Source: DASQHL01 sp963843685 | GTDB taxonomy: Bacteria; Chloroflexota; Dehalococcoidia; DSTF01; JACRBR01 | Assembly (NCBI GenBank): GCA_963843685.1 | Contig: CAWJLO010000010.1 | Coordinates: 62,001-126,000, forward strand | Direction: 5' to 3' | DNA: 64,000 bases | Part shown: positions 1 through 11,094 of the stretch, one piece after another | How positions within the stretch are numbered: position 1 is the first letter of the stretch | Layout of the letters: every line of letters starts with the position of its first letter | The notes under the pieces: model-generated | Database searches by the model: none | Told to the model about the DNA's origin: nothing | What the model saw: the letters and a program-made list of their open reading frames with translations, nothing else | Position numbers and translations under genes: made by a program

Positions 1-818
1 TCCCGGGCCATCAGGCCGTCGGTCGGGTGATCGCCCTCGGCCCGGGCGTGACAGAGTTCCATACCGGCGACGTTGTTGGCGTCGGTTGGCTGGCGTCGAC
101 GTGCGGCATCTGCACCTTCTGCACCAGCGGACGCGAGAACCTCTGCACAGACGCGACATTCACCGGACGCGACGTCAACGGCGGATACGGGGAGCGAATG
201 TCCGCCGACGCGCGGTATGTCTTCCCGATCCCGGCGGGCCTCTCGGCACTGGCCGCGGCTCCCCTGCTCTGCGCCGGCATCATCGGGTATCGCTCTCTGC
301 GGCTGTCCGAAATCAAACCGGGCGGCCGCCTCGGGTTGATCGGATTCGGTGCCTCAGCCCACTTGGCGATCCAGGTCGCGCGGCACTGGGGCTGCGAAGT
401 CTACGCCTTTACCCGCGAAGAGCACCACCGGCGGTTGGCAATCGAACTCGGCGCCGCATGGGCCGGCGAGGCAACCGACGATCCTGGCGTCGCGCTCGAC
501 GCCGCCGTGACCTTCGCACCCGCGGGTGAACTCGTCCCGCAGGCGCTCGCTCGCATCGGGCGGGGAGGTACGCTCGCCATCAACGCCATCCACATGTCGC
601 CGATACCGTCGTTCTCGTACGACCTCATCTACCACGAACGGAGCGTGCGCAGCGTCGCCAACTTCACGCGTCGCGATGCCGTCGAGTTCCTCGCCCTCGC
701 GGCTCAGATCCCGATACGCGCCGACGTCGAAGAGTACGCGCTGGCGGAGGCGAACGACGTGCTGTTGCGGATCAAGCGCGGCGAGGTGCACGGCGCCGCC
801 GTACTTCGAATCGCCTGA
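1..818 (+). CDS. Zinc-dependent alcohol dehydrogenase, 5' end cut off by window
   Basis: The reading frame is already open at base 3 and reads PGHQAVGRV, so the N-terminus lies outside the window. A medium-chain dehydrogenase/reductase is seen: the GH pair (catalytic zinc region), then TCGICTFCTSGRENLC, which holds the four structural-zinc cysteines, then a nucleotide-binding segment GLIGFGASAHLAIQ near the middle. The GHQ and the cysteine segment followed by GRDVNGGYGERM resemble the zinc-binding alcohol dehydrogenase subfamily 2 pattern; substrate cannot be told. It would oxidise an alcohol or reduce an aldehyde with NAD(P). It is followed after 30 bases by a tRNA gene on the other strand. 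Confidence 0.85.
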   Translation, partial: PGHQAVGRVIALGPGVTEFHTGDVVGVGWLASTCGICTFCTSGRENLCTDATFTGRDVNGGYGERMSADARYVFPIPAGLSALAAAPLLCAGIIGYRSLRLSEIKPGGRLGLIGFGASAHLAIQVARHWGCEVYAFTREEHHRRLAIELGAAWAGEATDDPGVALDAAVTFAPAGELVPQALARIGRGGTLAINAIHMSPIPSFSYDLIYHERSVRSVANFTRRDAVEFLALAAQIPIRADVEEYALAEANDVLLRIKRGEVHGAAVLRIA

Positions 819-848
819 ATCTGCAGCGCTTCGTGCAAGGGAGAGGAG

Positions 849-924
849 TGGTGCCGAGGGGCAGAGTTGAACTGCCGACACCACGATTTTCAGTCGTGTG
901 CTCTACCAGCTGAGCTACCTCGGC
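849..924 (-). tRNA. tRNA-Phe (GAA)
   Basis: Read on the minus strand the gene folds into a full cloverleaf. The acceptor stem is GCCGAGG pairing with CCTCGGC, the D arm holds AGCTGGTA, the anticodon stem CACGA/TCGTG encloses a loop with GAA, and the T arm is GGCAG-TTCAACT-CTGCC. The CCA end is encoded (plus strand 849-851 is TGG). GAA reads UUC/UUU, so this is phenylalanine. Confidence 0.95.
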
Positions 925-1014
925 CCGTGCGAGAGTGTAGCGATGCAGTATGGACGCGGCAAGTGACGACGCGCATCGTGGCCGCGGTGCGGCGCTGCCG
1001 CTAGCGGGCGCCGC

Positions 1015-1023
1015 TGCTATACT
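1015..1023 (+). promoter_or_regulatory. Extended -10 promoter TGCTATACT
   Basis: TGC-TATACT is an extended -10 element 28 bases before the ATG of the DRTGG-domain gene. No clear -35 is visible. The same TGCTATACT string appears before cmk (52857) and TGCTATCCT before uvrB. Confidence 0.5.
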
Positions 1024-1051
1024 GCCGCGATTTCGAGGGACTGACTACAGC

Positions 1052-1918
1052 ATGTCGATCAACGTCATCGCATCGTCGGAGCCACGCGTCGGCCGCAGTC
1101 TGGTCGCCGCCGCGATCGCCTACCGCGCGGGTCGCGCAGGCGGCACGGTCACGCTTGTCCGGCTGAGCGGAGACGACAGCGCAAACGCCGACGCGTCGGC
1201 GTTTGCGGCGCTCGACGGGATCGTGACGCCCGGCCGGCCCGTCGCCGTCAAGGACATCCGCTCCCTGTCCGCTGACATCGTCATCGAAGCACCGTCCGGC
1301 TCGGTTCAGAAGCTGGCAACGGAGCTCGGGGCACGCGTCGTCGAAGTCGCGACACCCACATCCGGCTCAACAGATGTATCGCCGGACGCCCTCGCGGGGC
1401 GCGTCTTCGTACGCGTTCCCATCACCGAAGTCGACATGTTCGGCCGCCAGCCGTCCGCGCTGGCCGTTCTCGCCGAGGATCGCATCCTCGCCGCCCCAGG
1501 AGTGGCCGACATCGCCGCGGCCATCGACGCACAATGGCTGGCGGGACAGGGAACGGACGGCTCCGTCGCCACCGTGATGATCGGCACCGTAGCGTCGGAC
1601 GCCGCCGAACCCTACTTCGGCAACCGCGCCCGCACCTGCGTCGTCACAAGGTTCGACAAGACAGACGTGCAGCTCGCCGCGCTCCAGACGGACCTTGCAT
1701 GCCTCGTCCTCACCGGCGGCGGCGAGCCAAGCCCTTACCTCCTCGACCGCGTGACGAGCAGTCGGGAAGAGATCTCCGTCCTCACGGCTCCCGGATCGAC
1801 CGTGGACACCATCCGCGCGATGGAACCGCTCTTCGGCTCAAGCCGTTTCGAAGGGAACGTAAAGCTCGCGCGGGCGGTCGACCTGCTCGACGCTGCGGGC
1901 TTGCCCGAACAGCTCTGA
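1052..1918 (+). CDS. DRTGG-domain protein (phosphotransacetylase N-terminal-like)
   Basis: 288 residues from the ATG at 1052, chosen because the protein then begins MSINVIASSEPRVGRSLV, the P-loop-like beginning seen in BioD/Pta N-terminal-like proteins; an upstream in-frame ATG at 950 would precede the promoter. The C-terminal half reads VMIGTVASDAAEPYF, CVVTRFDKTDVQLAAL and CLVLTGGG, matching the DRTGG domain layout with its characteristic region degenerate (TRFDKTD). Such proteins are thought to bind nucleotide or regulate; the actual job is unknown. It ends one base from a convergent SDR gene. Confidence 0.7.
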   Translation: MSINVIASSEPRVGRSLVAAAIAYRAGRAGGTVTLVRLSGDDSANADASAFAALDGIVTPGRPVAVKDIRSLSADIVIEAPSGSVQKLATELGARVVEVATPTSGSTDVSPDALAGRVFVRVPITEVDMFGRQPSALAVLAEDRILAAPGVADIAAAIDAQWLAGQGTDGSVATVMIGTVASDAAEPYFGNRARTCVVTRFDKTDVQLAALQTDLACLVLTGGGEPSPYLLDRVTSSREEISVLTAPGSTVDTIRAMEPLFGSSRFEGNVKLARAVDLLDAAGLPEQL

Positions 1919-1919
1919 A

Positions 1920-2705
1920 TCACGCGCTCAGTTCTTCGCCGCCGTCGATCCCGATGACGTTGCCCGTCATCCAGTGCAGCCGCTCGTCCGCGAGCACCGC
2001 GATCGCCTTAGCCACATCCTCCGGCGTCGTCGACCGGCCGCTCGGATTCCGCTCCATCGCCCGCTGATGCAGTTCCGGTCCGCCGGGGATGCGCCGCAGC
2101 GCCGGCGTGTCGGTGACGCCCGCGCGGATGGCGTTCGCAGCCACGCCCAGCGGCGCCAGCTCGAACGCCAGCTGACGAATGTGCGACTCCAGCGCGGCCT
2201 TTGCCGCGGACACAGCCCCGTACGCCGCGATCACCCGGGTCGACCCCGAGCTCGTCATCGCGAAGATGCGGCTGTTCCGCCCCAGCAGCCCGCGCGCCGC
2301 CATGTCCTGAGTCCAGTACACGAGGCTATGCGCCATCACGTCCAGCGTCATGTCCATCTGCTTCTGACTGATGCGCTCCTTCGGATTCTCGGCGATGAAC
2401 GGCAGGAGCGACCCGAACGCGAGCGAGTGGAGCAATACGTGGACATAGCCGGATGCGCCGAGATGCGCCCGCACGGCGTCAAGTGTTGCCGCGCGCTTCT
2501 CCGCATCCGCCGCGTTCACGTTGAAGAAGACCGCTTCCTGCCCCGCCGCCTTCACTTCGTCCTGCACGCGCACAGCATTCGGCAGCGTCGATCGCAGGTC
2601 GAAATGCACCCCGAACACGCCGTACCCCGTTCGCGCCAGCTCGATGGATGTGGCTGCGCCGAACCCACTCGACGCGCCAAGCACGAGCGCCCATTTCGAT
2701 GACAC
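1920..2705 (-). CDS. SDR-family enoyl-ACP reductase-like protein (FabL/FabI type)
   Basis: 261 residues from a GTG at 2705, chosen because GAGGAGG lies 6 bases upstream; the open frame continues further but without a good site. The N-terminus has the Rossmann glycine motif GASSGFG. The active site reads TSSGS then Y-x6-K (YGAVSAAK), the Tyr/Lys spacing of enoyl-ACP reductases rather than the Y-x3-K of classical SDRs. It would reduce trans-2-enoyl-ACP with NAD(P)H in the last step of each fatty-acid elongation cycle. A different short-chain reductase role cannot be excluded. It is convergent with the DRTGG gene, with one base between stops. Confidence 0.75.
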   Translation of the reverse strand: MSSKWALVLGASSGFGAATSIELARTGYGVFGVHFDLRSTLPNAVRVQDEVKAAGQEAVFFNVNAADAEKRAATLDAVRAHLGASGYVHVLLHSLAFGSLLPFIAENPKERISQKQMDMTLDVMAHSLVYWTQDMAARGLLGRNSRIFAMTSSGSTRVIAAYGAVSAAKAALESHIRQLAFELAPLGVAANAIRAGVTDTPALRRIPGGPELHQRAMERNPSGRSTTPEDVAKAIAVLADERLHWMTGNVIGIDGGEELSA

Positions 2706-2844
2706 GGCAACCTCCTCAAACTTGGGAGCAGAGCCAGCCGGCGTCCGCCCGGAGAGCATGGCGGGCAGCATCGTCGAGATCAAGTTGGCGAGCGGTACCT
2801 CTCAGAGCCGGCCGTTCGACGCTTGCGCCCGCGTCACGTCGGCA

Positions 2845-4176
2845 TCACCCTTCGTTCTCAACCTCCAGGATCCCGTCGTGCTCGAAGAGCGCGCGCCGGT
2901 AAGCGGCCACCTTCTCGTCGTCACCGGACAGCTGCGCGACCACGGCCGCGAACAGAGTATGCGCGGGCGCGACGCAGTAGCGCATGGTCTCCGATGCCGC
3001 GCGCAACGCGTCGCTCACCTCCTGCGGACGGTCCTGCGGACGCGTGGATCGCTCCCCGTTGACGATGAGTACCCCGCGCACTGCCGTGCCTCGCTCTTCG
3101 ATCACACGCTCGATGCGCTGCCGAAGCCGGTAGTGCGGCGCCAGGTCAATCGCCCGGTCGGACGATTCGATCTCCAGCAGCAGCAAGTCGCCGTCAGCTC
3201 GCAGCTCGATCGCCGACGGATCGCGATCGTACACCTTGAAGCCGATCGCGCGAAGCGCCTCGAGCACGATCTCATCCAGCCCCAGGCGTCCTTCCTGCCA
3301 CAGGAGCCGCCGGAATCGCGCAAGCTCCTCGTATCGCGCCTGGGCCGCCTTGAGCGCCTGCTCCGCCTCCTCCGACGCGGCTCGCGCCGCCGTCAGCTCT
3401 TCTGCGCGCGCGGCCAGCCCCGGTATGTCGAACCCCGCCGCCCACGCCGGCTCGCGGCCCTCCCCGGTCACGCCCAGAAGCCGCCGAATGCCGGCCTGGA
3501 GCGCGTCCGACATCGTGTAGCGCGCCTCCCCGGACGGCACTGCGGCCAGCGCCGGAAGCATGACCACGCGCCCTGACTCCACGGGCAGTTCGATTGCCAC
3601 GGCGGCGCCGCCTCGGCTGCTGGCGATCAGGTGCGCCTCGGCGATGACGGAGAGGTCGAACCGCGCACGATACGCCATGTTCGCCGCCTGTCCCGCGATG
3701 AACGACGCCAGCGGGTGCTCATAATCCACGACGTACACGTCCGTCCCGTCAGCCGGCTGCAACGCGGGCGCCAGACACGCGGCCGCGGCGGAGTCCGGCA
3801 GCCAGTAGTAGTCGTCGAGCCGGCCCGCACCACCAACTCCCTCGTGTGTCCTGGCAGGTCTGGCGAAGCAAACCACCGCGCCGCCGCTCGCAAGCAGCAT
3901 CGCCACCTCATTCCGACGGCGCTCCAGCAGCTCGCCGAGCGACGCCTGATCCGATCCCGCGGCTTCGTTTCGCACACGGTCGCCGTTGAATGCTCGATGC
4001 TCTTCCGATCCGGCGACAACCTCCTCGATGAGCTGTCCCAGCGCCGACGGATCGACGACCACGGCGTCGTAGTCGAAGAAGGATGGCGCGCTCAGGAAGG
4101 TGTAGTTATCGACGCGCACGCCGGGCAGGGGAAATCCCAGCGAAAGGATGCGCCCGATCGGCCGCCTGCCGCGCAT
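2845..4176 (-). CDS. Uncharacterised protein, coiled coil plus nuclease-fold-like C-terminus
   Basis: 443 residues. The ATG follows directly on the galU stop codon, so the two are co-transcribed and probably translationally coupled. The N-terminal 240 residues are an alpha/beta region without a known motif. About residues 255-305 are an alanine/glutamate-rich coiled coil. It is followed by RRLLWQEGRLGLDEIVLEAL and ALRAIGFKVYD, then DGDLLLLEIESS, a layout like PD-(D/E)xK restriction-fold domains but with Glu-Ile-Glu in place of the usual E-x-K, so probably not catalytic. Function unknown; the galU linkage suggests an envelope or polysaccharide context. Confidence 0.6.
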   Translation of the reverse strand: MRGRRPIGRILSLGFPLPGVRVDNYTFLSAPSFFDYDAVVVDPSALGQLIEEVVAGSEEHRAFNGDRVRNEAAGSDQASLGELLERRRNEVAMLLASGGAVVCFARPARTHEGVGGAGRLDDYYWLPDSAAAACLAPALQPADGTDVYVVDYEHPLASFIAGQAANMAYRARFDLSVIAEAHLIASSRGGAAVAIELPVESGRVVMLPALAAVPSGEARYTMSDALQAGIRRLLGVTGEGREPAWAAGFDIPGLAARAEELTAARAASEEAEQALKAAQARYEELARFRRLLWQEGRLGLDEIVLEALRAIGFKVYDRDPSAIELRADGDLLLLEIESSDRAIDLAPHYRLRQRIERVIEERGTAVRGVLIVNGERSTRPQDRPQEVSDALRAASETMRYCVAPAHTLFAAVVAQLSGDDEKVAAYRRALFEHDGILEVENEG

Positions 4177-5043
4177 CTAGTCGAGCGAGAGGGCGCGGAG
4201 GAAGTCGCGAAGGCCCGGCCCGACGTCGGCGCGGCGGAGGCCAAGCTCAATCCCCGCGATGAGCATGCCCAGCGGCCGCCCCGTGTCGTACCGATGGCCC
4301 TGAAACTGGTACGCAAACACCGGCTGCTGCTCCATGAGCGTTGCCAGCGCATCGGTGATCTGCACCTCCCGGCCCTTCCCCGGTGGCGTTCGCTCGATGA
4401 TCTCGAAGATCTCCGGGGTCAGGACGTACCGGCCAACGATGCCCAGCCGCGACGGCGCATCCTGGAGGCTCGGCTTCTCGACGAGCTTGTCCAGACGCAC
4501 GACGCCGCCGCCGACGTCCTGGCCGCCGACGATCCCGTAGCTCTCGACCTCCTCGTCCGGCACCTGCTGCACGGCAATGACCGAACCGCCGCGCTCTTCG
4601 AACACGTCGATCATCTGCTTCGTCACCGGCACGTCCGCGACCAGCACGTCATCCGGGAACAGCAGCGCGAACGGCTCGTTCCCGACAACGTCCTTCGCCT
4701 GCAGGACGGCGTGGCCGATCCCCTTCTGCTCCTTCTGGCGCACGTAGACGATGTCGGCGAGGTCGGAGATCCGCTGGATCTCCGCGAGCCGCGTGAGGTC
4801 GCCCTTCTCCCGCAGCGTCATTTCGAGTTCGAGCGACCGGTCAAAGTGGTCTTCGACCGCCCGTTTGCTCGCCGCAGTCACGATACAGACCTGCGTCAGC
4901 CCTGACTCCGCGGCTTCCTCTACGGTGTATTGAATGAGGGGCTTGTCGACGAGGGGGAGAGACTCCTTCGGCTGCGCTTTGGTTGCCGGCAGCAACCGCG
5001 TCCCGTATCCGGCTGCCAGCACCACGGCCTTGCGTACGCGCAC
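4177..5043 (-). CDS. galU: UTP--glucose-1-phosphate uridylyltransferase
   Basis: 288 residues. Makes UDP-glucose from UTP and glucose-1-phosphate in the cytoplasm, feeding galactose interconversion and surface polysaccharides. The nucleotidyltransferase signature LAAGYGTRLLPATK is at residues 8-21, followed by KESLPLVDKP; FPDDVL carries the metal-binding aspartate and VEKP lies downstream. The GTG at 5043 is preferred over the in-frame ATG at 5058 because GGAGGAGGGG lies just upstream of it. Transcribed divergently from uvrB and continuous with the uncharacterised downstream gene. The galTK operon at 11-13 kb needs its product. Confidence 0.93.
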   Translation of the reverse strand: MRVRKAVVLAAGYGTRLLPATKAQPKESLPLVDKPLIQYTVEEAAESGLTQVCIVTAASKRAVEDHFDRSLELEMTLREKGDLTRLAEIQRISDLADIVYVRQKEQKGIGHAVLQAKDVVGNEPFALLFPDDVLVADVPVTKQMIDVFEERGGSVIAVQQVPDEEVESYGIVGGQDVGGGVVRLDKLVEKPSLQDAPSRLGIVGRYVLTPEIFEIIERTPPGKGREVQITDALATLMEQQPVFAYQFQGHRYDTGRPLGMLIAGIELGLRRADVGPGLRDFLRALSLD

Positions 5044-5271
5044 AATCCCCTCCTCCATATCGGCCCGAAGGAGATTGTACGGGCGCGCGGAGTGAGGCGG
5101 CAATTCGTGCTGACCCGCGTCGGTTGCTCGCGCCACCGCGTCGAGCCGGCCACGCGGGGACTCCTCCTCCACCTGACAGTCCTGACTTCCCGTGTCAGCA
5201 GCGCCCCTTCAGCCCAAGTGGCGCTTGCTATCCTGCAGGGACGACTCTCGCGCCCCTCTGTCAGGAGCACC

Positions 5272-7353
<2,082 letters not shown>

Positions 7354-7367
7354 CCGTCATCTCGTCG

Positions 7368-7466
7368 TCAGTCGCGTGTCCATCCGTTCCACCACTCCCG
7401 TACCACCAGAACGAGCGCCACTACCAGAACCGCGAAGACGACTGCTGACGACAGAATCCACGCCAA
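7368..7466 (-). CDS. Possible 32-residue single-pass membrane peptide
   Basis: Just downstream of the amidase gene, a TTG-initiated frame encodes a short peptide with one strongly hydrophobic stretch (ILSSAVVFAVLVVALVLVV) followed by WW and charged residues, typical of small membrane proteins. There is no convincing ribosome site, and the start codon is a guess. It may be translated from the amidase message. Confidence 0.3.
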   Translation of the reverse strand: MAWILSSAVVFAVLVVALVLVVREWWNGWTRD

Positions 7467-7486
7467 TCGAGCGACATCGCGCGGCC

Positions 7487-8878
7487 TCAGACCGGCGGCA
7501 GCGGGAACTCCCCGCGCACCATCTCGTACGCACGGGCGGCACGCAGCGCGGCCGCTTCGTCCCAGCGGCGCGCGGCGAACATGATGCTCGCCGGCATGCC
7601 GTTGGACGCGAGCCCGCACGGCACCGCGATCGCCGGCTGGCCGCTCAGGTCGAAGATCAGCGTGAACGTGGACATCCGCGCGGCGGCATCATGCTTGCGC
7701 GTGTCCTCGATCGTCGGGGCCACGACCGGCATCGTCGGCACGGCCAGCACGTCCACACCATCCAGAACGGCGTCAGCGGCGTCGCGGCGTTGCTCCTCCA
7801 GGAAGCGCTGGGCCTGGACGAGCTGTACCCCGGTGATCGTCAACCCCACGTCGAGCCTCGCCGCCACGTCCGCTCCGTAGTCGTCGCGGCGCGACGGGAA
7901 GTTGGGCGCGTGGTACGCCGAGGCCTCCGCGAACATGACGGGGACGAACGCAGCGCCGTACTGAGCGAGTTGCGGCCAGTCGATTTCACGCACGGACGCA
8001 CCCGCCGATTCGAGATCGGCGATCGCCTTGCGGACGAGGCGCTCGACATCCGGATCCGGGTTGTCCCAGAAGTACTGCTTCGGCACGCCGATGCGCAGGC
8101 CCCTGGCGCCGCGTTCGATGCCGTCGAGCCAGTCCGGCACCGGCACATCCTCGGTCGCCGGGTCGAGCGGATCGCGGCCGCTGATCGCCCCCATGACGAT
8201 AGCGGCGTCGCGCACGGTGCGCGTCAGGGGGCCCGCGTGGTCCAGCGTCCACGACAGCGGCACCGCGCCATGCAGGCTCGCGCGCCCGTACGTCGGCATG
8301 AAGCCGACGCAGCCGCACGCGGCCGCCGGCATGCGGATGCTGCCGCCGGTGTCGCTTCCGAGCGTCGCGTACGCGAGGCCCGCCGCCGTCGCCGAGCCGG
8401 ATCCGCCGGACGAGCCGCCGGGCACGTGGTCGAGGTTCCAGGGGTTGCGGATGGCGCCGAAGTGCACGTTGTCAGACGTCGTGCCGTATGCGAACTCGTG
8501 CATCCCGAGCTTGCCGAGGCTCACCGCGCCGGCGTCGTTCAGCTTCGCCACGACCGTCGCATCGAAGTCCGGCACCCAGTCGGCGAGGATCTTCGATCCG
8601 GCGGTCGTGCGCACGCCCTTGGTCGCGTAGAGATCCTTGACGGCGACAGGCACGCCGTGCAGGGTGCCGCGATACTTGCCGGCGGCGATCTCGCGCTCAG
8701 CGGCGCGCGCCTGCTCCAGCGCTCGGTCGGCTGTAACGGTGATGAAGGCGTTGAGCTTTGGGTTGAGCCGCTCGATGCGCGTGAGCACCGCCTCCGTCAG
8801 TTCGACAGGCGACACGTCCTTCGCGGCGATGCGCGCGGCGACGTCTTCCAGTGGCAGAAGGCAGAGTTCGTCAGTCAT
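7487..8878 (-). CDS. Amidase-signature family hydrolase (GatA-like)
   Basis: 463 residues. The Ser-cisSer-Lys triad of the amidase signature family is visible: Lys in VAVKDLY, GGSSGGSG with the cis-serine, and TLGSDTGGSIRMPAA with the nucleophile. It hydrolyses an amide bond; the family includes GatA of Glu-tRNA(Gln) amidotransferase as well as many general amidases. Without gatB/gatC neighbours a stand-alone amidase is more likely. The ATG at 8878 (GGAGAG nine bases upstream) is preferred over the GTG at 8884. The start overlaps the sirtuin stop; the operon order is dapL, sirtuin, amidase. Confidence 0.85.
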   Translation of the reverse strand: MTDELCLLPLEDVAARIAAKDVSPVELTEAVLTRIERLNPKLNAFITVTADRALEQARAAEREIAAGKYRGTLHGVPVAVKDLYATKGVRTTAGSKILADWVPDFDATVVAKLNDAGAVSLGKLGMHEFAYGTTSDNVHFGAIRNPWNLDHVPGGSSGGSGSATAAGLAYATLGSDTGGSIRMPAAACGCVGFMPTYGRASLHGAVPLSWTLDHAGPLTRTVRDAAIVMGAISGRDPLDPATEDVPVPDWLDGIERGARGLRIGVPKQYFWDNPDPDVERLVRKAIADLESAGASVREIDWPQLAQYGAAFVPVMFAEASAYHAPNFPSRRDDYGADVAARLDVGLTITGVQLVQAQRFLEEQRRDAADAVLDGVDVLAVPTMPVVAPTIEDTRKHDAAARMSTFTLIFDLSGQPAIAVPCGLASNGMPASIMFAARRWDEAAALRAARAYEMVRGEFPLPPV

Positions 8879-8880
8879 GG

Positions 8881-9672
8881 TCACGTTCTCTCCTCGCCCG
8901 CCCGCTGGCGCTCGACCGCCTTCACGAGCAGCGGCAGGATCTCACCCGCGGGCGCGCGCAGGACGGCCGCGGCGTAGCGCGTGAACGGCGTCGCGTCCGT
9001 GTTCACCTCGACGACCGAGCCGCCGCGCTCGAGCACCAGCTCCGGGAAGTACGCGGCCGGATAGACCGTGGCGGAAGTTCCTGCGATCAGCACGCAGTCG
9101 GCGCGGCCCGCCTGCTCGTGGCACTCCGCGAGCGCGGCCTGCGGGATCGGCTCGCCGAACATGACGGTGTCGCCCTTGACGATGCCGTGGCACTCCGGGC
9201 ACGCCGGCGGGATCTCGGTGATCGCGAACTCCACGAACGGCCAGCGCGCGCCGCAGTCGATGCAGCGCAGCTTCGTGCGGTTCCCGTGGATCTCCGTCAC
9301 CGCGACGCTGCCCGCGACGAAGTGCAGGTTGTCGATGTTCTGGCTGATCGTGTGGCGCAACACGCCCATCGACTCAAGCCGCGCCAGCGCCCGGTGGGCG
9401 GCGTTAGGCTTGGCGTCGCGGATGGCGTGCGAGAACTCGTCGTCAGCGTCGCGGCGCGCCAGCATCCCCTCCCAGTAGCCGCGGAGGTCCTCCATCGCGC
9501 GCTGGTAGCCGTCCATCGGCGGCTCGCCGTGCTTCGTCCAGAGGCCGCCCTTGCCCCGAAACGGCGGGATGCCGCTCTCGACCGAGATGCCGGCGCCGAC
9601 GAGCGCGATCGCGTAACGGGCGTCGATCAGCGCCTGCGCGGCACGTTCGATCTCGTCGTCCAGCTCTGCCAT
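8881..9672 (-). CDS. Sir2-family NAD-dependent protein deacylase
   Basis: 263 residues from the ATG at 9672. Removes acyl groups from lysines using NAD and produces nicotinamide and O-acyl-ADP-ribose. Seen: GAGISVESGIPPFRG (NAD binding), QNIDNLH with the catalytic region, EIHGN with the catalytic histidine, two Cys pairs (CIDC, CPEC) for structural zinc, MFGEPIP and AGTSATVYPA. The N-terminal region lacks the Tyr/Arg pair I would expect in a SIRT5-type desuccinylase, but acyl preference cannot be fixed by eye. Sits between dapL and the amidase with about 10 bases or an overlap at each side, so one operon. Confidence 0.92.
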   Translation of the reverse strand: MAELDDEIERAAQALIDARYAIALVGAGISVESGIPPFRGKGGLWTKHGEPPMDGYQRAMEDLRGYWEGMLARRDADDEFSHAIRDAKPNAAHRALARLESMGVLRHTISQNIDNLHFVAGSVAVTEIHGNRTKLRCIDCGARWPFVEFAITEIPPACPECHGIVKGDTVMFGEPIPQAALAECHEQAGRADCVLIAGTSATVYPAAYFPELVLERGGSVVEVNTDATPFTRYAAAVLRAPAGEILPLLVKAVERQRAGEERT

Positions 9673-9682
9673 GTCGAAGATC

Positions 9683-10852
9683 CTACGCCAGCGCCGGCAG
9701 CGCAGCGATACGGCGCAGCCCCTCGTCAACGCGGTCGTCCGGCAGCGTCAACGAGAGCCGCACGTAGCCCTCGCCGTGCGGGCCGTAGCCGTTGCCGGGC
9801 GTGACGATGACGGCAGCCTCGTCGAGCAGGCGCTCCGCGAACGCCGGCGGACGTCATGCCGTCGGGCACCTTCGCCCATACGTAGAGGCTGGCCTTCGGC
9901 GGCGTCACGCGCAGCCCCAGCTTGCGCAGCGCGTCGACGACGCGGTCGCGGCGGCGCTGATAGATCGCGTTGTGGTCCTCGATGCAGTCCTGCGGGCCGT
10001 TCAGCGCGGCGATCGCCATCCGCTGGATGGCCTGCGACGCGCCCGGAGTCGAGGTTCGACTTCACCCGCATCAGCGCGTCGATGATGCGCGGGTTGCCGA
10101 CGGCCATGCCGATGCGCCAGCCCGTCATGTTGTAGCTCTTCGAGAGGGAGTGGAACTCGATGCCGACGTCCATCGCGCCCTTCGCCTGCAGGAAGCTGAC
10201 GGGCACGTACTCGTCATAGGACACCTCGCTGTACGGGCCGTCGTGGCAGATGGCGAGGTCGTACTTCTTCGCGAAGACGACGGCGCGCTCGAAGAAATCG
10301 ACGTCCGCAACGGCGCCCGGTCGGGTTGTTGGGGTAGTTGAGCCACAGCACCTTCGCGCGGTGCGCGACGTCCGGCGGGACGGCGTCCAGGTCGGGCAGG
10401 AAGCCGTGGTCCTCCGTCAGCGGCAGCTCGTACGCCTCGCCGCCGGCGAACATCGTGCCGATGGCGTACACGGGGTAGGCGGGGTCCGGCACGAGCGCGA
10501 CGTCGCCCGGGTCGATGAAGCAGAGCGCGATGTGGCCGATGCCCTCCTTCGAGCCGATGAGCGACATCACTTCCTTGTCCGCGTCGAGCTTCACGCCGAA
10601 GCGGCGCTCGTACCACTCGGCGACGGCGCGGCGGAATTCCGGCAGGCCCTCCGTCTCCGGGTAGCGGTGGTTCGCGGGCTCTCGCGCGGCCTCCTCGAGC
10701 GCGGCCAGGATGTGCGGCGGCGTCGGCAGGTCGGGGTCGCCGATGCCGAAGGAGATGACGTCGATGCCCTCCGCCTTCTTCGCGGCCACCTTCTTGCTGA
10801 TCTGGGCGAAGAGGTACGGCGGCAGCTTCTCGATACGGTCAGCGAATCTCAT
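9683..10852 (-). CDS. dapL: LL-diaminopimelate aminotransferase, three frame changes
   Basis: PLP enzyme converting tetrahydrodipicolinate directly to LL-diaminopimelate in lysine and peptidoglycan synthesis. The N-terminus (RIEKLPPYLFAQISKK, GIGDPDLPTP, HRYPETEGLP, LIGSKEGIGH, YPNNPTG) is a close match to the DapL family. The PLP lysine is in SLSKSYNMTGWR. The reading frame breaks near 10317, 10050 and 9850. In the first two places the sequence is CCGGGCG and removing one G restores the family sequence. With three bases removed, the length is 388 codons, the family size, so sequencing insertions are more likely than a pseudogene. First gene of the dapL-sirtuin-amidase operon. Confidence 0.85.
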
Positions 10853-10858
10853 TGAGCC

Positions 10859-10864
10859 ACTCTA
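10859..10864 (-). promoter_or_regulatory. -10 element TAGAGT six bases before dapL
   Basis: On the minus strand TAGAGT is followed by six bases and then the dapL ATG, with no Shine-Dalgarno, the geometry of a leaderless transcript. No good -35 is visible. Confidence 0.45.
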
Positions 10865-10870
10865 TCTGCA

Positions 10871-10974
10871 ACGTTCCCGGGCTGGACACTGATTGTGGCG
10901 CACCGCTTGCGCAGCGGCCAGAAAACCGATCTCGCAACGTCATTTAACGCCTTGGTTAGGATGCCTGGGAACGT
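10871..10974. other. Imperfect long-range inverted repeat in the galK-dapL gap
   Basis: ACGTTCCCGG at 10871 pairs with CCTGGGAACGT at 10964 with one mismatch. Between them CTGG/CCAG and the hairpin CCGCT-TGCGC-AGCGG nest inside. The 240-base gap otherwise holds no reading frame of note. It may be a structured transcript end of galK or a small repeat element; nothing decides between these. Confidence 0.3.
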
Positions 10975-11094
10975 CGAGTTATGTCGCATTGCGTTTCCTG
11001 GACGGTCCGCTGACCGCCCTCCGACAGTCAGTCCGTGCGAATCGTATGACGGCGGGCGGGCGAACTCCAAGCACCTGGCGTCACTCCGCCGGCT

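Noticed and set aside
11..316. Minus-strand frame opposite the alcohol dehydrogenase
   Set aside because: A shadow of the coding strand: high GC at third positions leaves the opposite frame open; no motif or ribosome site.
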